A stretch of DNA of 21,362 nt, taken from Chara braunii. Lineage: Eukaryota > Streptophyta > Charophyceae > Charales > Characeae. Location: assembly GCA_003427395.1 (NCBI GenBank), contig BFEA01000029.1, positions 1,261,406 through 1,282,767 on the forward strand. The letters run 5' to 3'. The position numbers and the translations under genes are program-made. The notes under the pieces were generated by a model. That model ran no database searches. It saw only the letters and a program-made list of their open reading frames with translations, and had not been told where the DNA came from. Below, piece after piece: positions 1-21,362 of the stretch. Positions within the stretch are counted from its first letter, which is position 1. Each line of letters starts with the position of its first letter.

Positions 1-18239
<18,239 letters not shown>

Positions 18240-18290
18240 CTGTGGCAACAAATCCACACAACTGATTAGGACTCTCTGCCTAAGCGTGCT

Positions 18291-18390
18291 CCCATATCCT
18301 CGATTTGTACGTGTCATCATTGCGCAGGCGGCAGGCTTAATTAATCTTCTCTGTCTCGTTCCGATCCTTTTCGCAGCTGTCCCAAAGGAC
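18291..18390 (-). pseudogene. Near full-length U6 snRNA copy, diverged
   Basis: The minus strand starts GTCCTTTGGGACAGC (the U6 5' stem-loop) and continues GGATCGGAACGAGACAGAGA, AGATTAATTAAGCC, CTGCGCAATGATGACACG and TACAAATCGAGGATATGG, covering U6 from its first base to about the 3' end in order. Differences include an altered AGCATGGCCC segment (AATTAAGCCTGCC) and a T-for-G in GATGAC. No T-run follows for pol III termination, and no plant USE is seen at about -60. It is therefore called a pseudogene. It lies 51 bp from the 18183-18239 exon, in the same orientation. Confidence 0.85.
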
Positions 18391-18689
18391 GTATTTTTAT
18401 TCTCAGTCGTCTTAAAAACAGCGGGTTTGTTCTAAAAGAGGGCGAAAAGGTCTTCAGATTTCTTAAAGTTGATGGATGATGTGTGCGACTACAGCGGGCC
18501 CAAGATACTCACCACCTCAACAAGCACAATGGGTGAAGATGACCATGGATCGGCGAGGTTGAAAAGCAAGACGGGTGATGTTAATGGGGAAGAGGGGTTA
18601 ACGAAGAAGAGGGAAGAGGGTTAGTGGAGGAAGAGGGGGGGGGGAGAATGTGGGGAGGTATGAGGTGGCAATGATGACCATGCTGGGTG

Positions 18690-18895
18690 ATGTTTGATCA
18701 TCGATGATGATGATAATTGGAGGAGGAAGACGAATGAAGATGATGAAGAAGAAGAAGAAGAAGAAGAAGAAACAATGAAGAAGGACGAAGAAGAATCGAA
18801 GGCCAACGAAGAAGAATGAAACAACTAAATCAGTCAATAGATAGCTCAAACAGAGAAGGTAGACCTCATGAGATGATGATGATAATGATGATGAA
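18690..18895 (+). repeat. GAT/GAA trinucleotide-rich block
   Basis: ATGATGATG and GAAGAAGAA repeats (the longest GAA run is at 18743-18771). Open frames across it give Ser- or Phe-rich low-complexity peptides and are not genes. Confidence 0.85.
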
Positions 18896-19260
18896 GACAC
18901 CTCTCACAATGCTTGTGCCATCCCTCTCTGCCAATTACTGCTCAGCGGATTCCGCCACTTTATCTGGTCTTTAATAAAGAAAAAAGTAAACGAAGGAGAA
19001 GGAAGGAAAAGAAGGAGAAGGAAAAGGAAGGAAAATGAGGAGGAAAGGGAAGGAAAAAGAAGAACAGCTTCAATGGTCATGTAGGTCCAGCGACTCTTCT
19101 CCGGTCTCAACTCAACACTGCCTGACCTTGTGGTCATCACATTCGCTGCTCGCGTTGGGACATATTAATGACATCACACTGGAACACACTTGTAACATCC
19201 AACAGCATCTCCCAAAAGGGCAGCCCCAAGGACGGCAAATAGAATTAGTTACAGCCATAC

Positions 19261-20179
19261 ATATCGTCAAAAAGAGCTGCCCCATAAACCGTAGGGACAG
19301 AGGGAGGGAGAAGAGGGCAACAGACGAGGGGCTGTGACAAACTGTCTCGTCCGAGTTTCACCGACTCATACATAACACATATAATACATATACCATCACA
19401 AACAGAACTGCCCGGTAAACCGTAGGAAGAGAGAGAGAAGAGGACAACAAACGAGGGGCTGTGACAAACTGTTTCGTCGGACTTTCACCGACTCATCAGG
19501 AGGCTGAACCCTCAACAGTCTGCAGAATCCCCTCACTGATTACACTGTAAATGATAATCTACCTTAACCAAAATCAAAGTAGACTATCACTCACCCACAC
19601 CAGATGGAAAACTCTACAGACTGTCGGTTCACACCCNATCACAAGCCAGCAAAACATCCACGAAACAAAGAAAGGTCTGTCACAGCCAAAAAATACACTC
19701 CAGACACGCCNCTGGCACTAGAGGCACAGCATGGCCGCCTAGTAACGGCCCCGACCACTGCCGCTCGACCTGACCGGAAAAACCATAGCAGGAAGCTAGC
19801 GAAGTCGTAGTATATATCGTCACAAACAGAACTGCCCGGTAAACCGTAGGCAGAGAGAGAGAAGAGGACAACAAACGAGGGGCTGTGACAAACTGTTTCG
19901 TCGGANTTTCACCGACTCATCAGGAGGCTGAACCCTCAACAGTCTGCAGAATCCCCTCACTGATTACACTGTAAATGATAATCTACCTTAACCAAAATCA
20001 AAGTAGACTATCACTCACCCACACCAGATGGAAAACTCTACAGACTGTCGGTTCACACCCNATCACAAGCCAGCAAAACATCCACGAAACAAAGAAAGGT
20101 CTGTCACAGCCAAAAAATACACTCCAGACACGCCGCTGGCACTAGAGGCACAGCATGGCCGCCTAGTAACGGCCCCGAC
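19261..20179 (+). repeat. Tandem repeat with 424-bp period, two full copies plus a partial one
   Basis: Copies at 19388-19755 and 19812-20179 match almost base for base at an offset of 424, with a 56-bp unrelated spacer between them. A diverged partial copy (19261-19369) precedes them and stops after TTTCACCGACTCAT. Each copy starts at a TATAT-CGTCA boundary. The ambiguous base at 19637 recurs at 20061. The Met-started open frames inside (19604 and 20028) are the same repeat and have no domain. Confidence 0.9.
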
Positions 20180-20185
20180 ATATCG

Positions 20186-20292
20186 TCATATATATATATT
20201 GTCACACTGTAAATCAGAGCGCAAAGGCGGAAAAACGCAAAACAAGGAAAGGAAAAGAAGAAGGAAAGCCCCACCTGTTCATCACCTCTTAC
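20186..20292 (+). repeat. Direct repeat, left copy (partner at 21247)
   Basis: It starts ATATATATTGTCACACTG, continues AATCAGAGCGCAAA, a purine-rich stretch, GGAAAGCCCCACCTGTTCATC and ACCTC. The right copy lies 1061 bp away. The TGTCAC start after an AT run would suit an LTR end, but this is not proven. Confidence 0.75.
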
Positions 20293-20483
20293 GTACAAGG
20301 CCAGCCACGTGGATGACAGGTTGAGCGCTGGCTGGCCCCATCCCCGTGTGTCACAAGGACCCACTTGCACGCAGCCAAAAGGCAAAGAGGAAAAGAAAAG
20401 GAGGAGGAAACCAAACCTGACAGGGAAAGAAAGATAATCCAATTGTCACAAAGCAAATAACACATCCCACAGATCAACATATT

Positions 20484-20560
20484 TCTTCTTTTTTCTTTTT
20501 TCCTTTTTTTCTTATTCTCTTTTTTTCTTTTTTTCTCTTCTTTTCTTCTTTTTTTCTTAA
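20484..20560 (+). repeat. TTTTC-type polypyrimidine tract
   Basis: About 75 bp of T-runs broken by single C, with no other signal. Confidence 0.85.
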
Positions 20561-20561
20561 C

Positions 20562-21216
20562 CTGTCCCCACCTCGGAAGATGGGACAGCTACGGTGAGGA
20601 TGATGTGGATGTTCACAAGGATGCCCAAGGAGAGCTGTGCCAGCACAGCATTCAGCAGGACGGCTAGCACGAACCATCCCATCAAAACAGTCCTGACAGA
20701 GGACATGTTGTCCACATGTCAAAAAAACAGCAGGACATTCATCACACTGCGGCATCATACAGTTCTGATAGCGTCCTTGGCACAAAGGGACAACGTATAT
20801 CTGGGTGATAGGGATGTGTACAATGAGGAAATGTTGGACACCCTTCAGAACAGACGGCCGCAGTCGCAATAGATTGATAATGGCTATGGCGTAGATGATG
20901 CATTCCACAGCCAAGGCGCACCGCGTCTCTGTCCCGACAGGTGTCACACAAGAGTCGGTCAATAATCCAGAATAAAGTATGATTCGACAATGCTCACAAA
21001 AATTCATTCACGTGGAAAATGACCTGACTCATCGTCCCACCACCCCACAGTTCCCACTGGGCAGCTGCACGAATNAGTGCCATATAATGCCCGGGTCTGT
21101 GTCAAATACAGGCAGAAATATGAGGATGGTTCTTGAGGTCATCGCCTGGCGTCGCATGATGCATAAGAAGGTGGCGACCGTGAACGCTAACTGTAAGACA
21201 TTTACAGTAAAGCCTC
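20562..21216 (-). pseudogene. Possible decayed multi-pass membrane-protein fragment between direct repeats
   Basis: Two minus-strand stretches look protein-like but are in different frames. Segment 21032-21216 follows a good acceptor (ATTCTACCTCAG). It reads FTVNVLQLAFTVATFLCIMR and then TILIFLPVFDTDPGIIW. Segment 20562-20718 reads VRTVLMGWFVLAVLLNAVLA and then LGILVNIHIILTVAV. It ends at a donor-like ACAG|GTTAAG and is preceded by an in-frame TGA after VMNVLLFF. Both are hydrophobic, as transmembrane helices would be. Between them an open frame with an IIYAIAIINLL helix is shifted. No family is recognised, and chance open frames remain possible. Confidence 0.25.
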
Positions 21217-21246
21217 CTGAGGTAGAATAGTTACTACCTTCTGCAG

Positions 21247-21362
21247 GTGGATATATATATTGTCACATGTGAATCAGAGCGCAAAAAAGGGGAAAGAAAA
21301 AAGGAAAAGGAAAAAAGGGGGAGGGGGAAGAGGTAAGGAAAGCTCCACCTGTTCATAACCTC
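21247..21362 (+). repeat. Direct repeat, right copy, cut by window edge
   Basis: GGATATATATATTGTCACATG, AATCAGAGCGCAAA, a purine-rich stretch and AAGCTCCACCTGTTCATAACC repeat the left copy with changes. The window ends inside it. Confidence 0.75.

Larger units (their letters stand above)
18240..21362. other. Region upstream of the first recognised exon: no supported gene
   Basis: This part should contain, or lie in the intron next to, the N-terminal exons of the TPR gene. I looked on the minus strand for an N-terminal Met-rich domain ending in Lys-Lys-Gln at a donor site and found none. It holds the U6 copy, GAT/GAA-rich sequence, tandem repeats and a possible decayed membrane-protein fragment. 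Confidence 0.45.

Noticed and set aside
18514-18600. Donor-like GAGGTG|GTGAGT on the minus strand as an upstream exon of the TPR gene
   Set aside because: The frame before it has a stop (TGT GCT TGT TGA) and the expected Lys-Lys-Gln end is absent.
19061-19140. Minus-strand stretch LRPEKSRWTYMTIEA as an N-terminal exon
   Set aside because: There is no resemblance to the expected Met-rich N-terminal domain and no donor in the right phase.
20474-21007. 177-aa minus-strand frame with Cys pattern C-x4-C-x2-C-x7-C-x5-C-x2-C resembling a zinc finger
   Set aside because: The spacing fits no RING or other finger I know, the His/Cys-rich part is the shifted reading of a hydrophobic stretch, and its tail is Lys-Glu low complexity.

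Overview
The window looks like nuclear DNA of a plant-lineage eukaryote (Streptophyta; charophyte alga versus early land plant cannot be decided from this sequence). It is gene-poor and dominated by microsatellites and transposon remnants. The only protein gene I can support is one spliced gene on the minus strand. Seven exons or candidate exons (18183-18239, 15114-15242, 10327-10404, 6072-6142, 3253-3299, 1962-2280, 1-273) join in a consistent reading frame at GT/AG sites. They encode a three-repeat TPR domain followed by an acidic, Ser/Gly-rich and Met-rich region. Order, residues and exon phases fit the plant TPR protein OEP61/TPR7, a chaperone-docking receptor described for chloroplast outer envelope and ER. 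That match is from memory of the family, not from a search. The N-terminus and the C-terminus (expected membrane anchor) lie outside the window or were not recognised.

The six introns between these exons are about 1.0-4.7 kb long and filled with repeats. From left to right: an LTR in plus orientation (315-1495); microsatellites (TG)n, TTC-rich and TC/TG; a GGAGTA-type minisatellite; a second LTR of the same family in minus orientation (6165-7476) with a perfect 5-bp target duplication, ending 22 nt from a splice acceptor; a 200-bp fold-back MITE (7618-7818); a CA-rich tandem repeat; a truncated U6 snRNA copy; two or three tRNA-like (SINE-type) sequences; a third LTR-like element (11706-12784); a 35-base poly-C run; a diverged tandem duplication near 16760-17220; and a near full-length U6 snRNA copy (18291-18390).

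Right of the first recognised exon (18240-21362) I see no supported gene. This part holds GAT/GAA-rich sequence, a 424-bp-period tandem repeat (19261-20179), and a pair of direct repeats 1061 bp apart (about 20186 and 21247) that flank two hydrophobic open stretches, possibly a decayed membrane-protein gene.

No operon-like or defence-like system is visible. The most interesting points are how close the solo LTRs sit to splice acceptors, the inverted LTR pair around three exons, and two U6-derived copies in one gene region.
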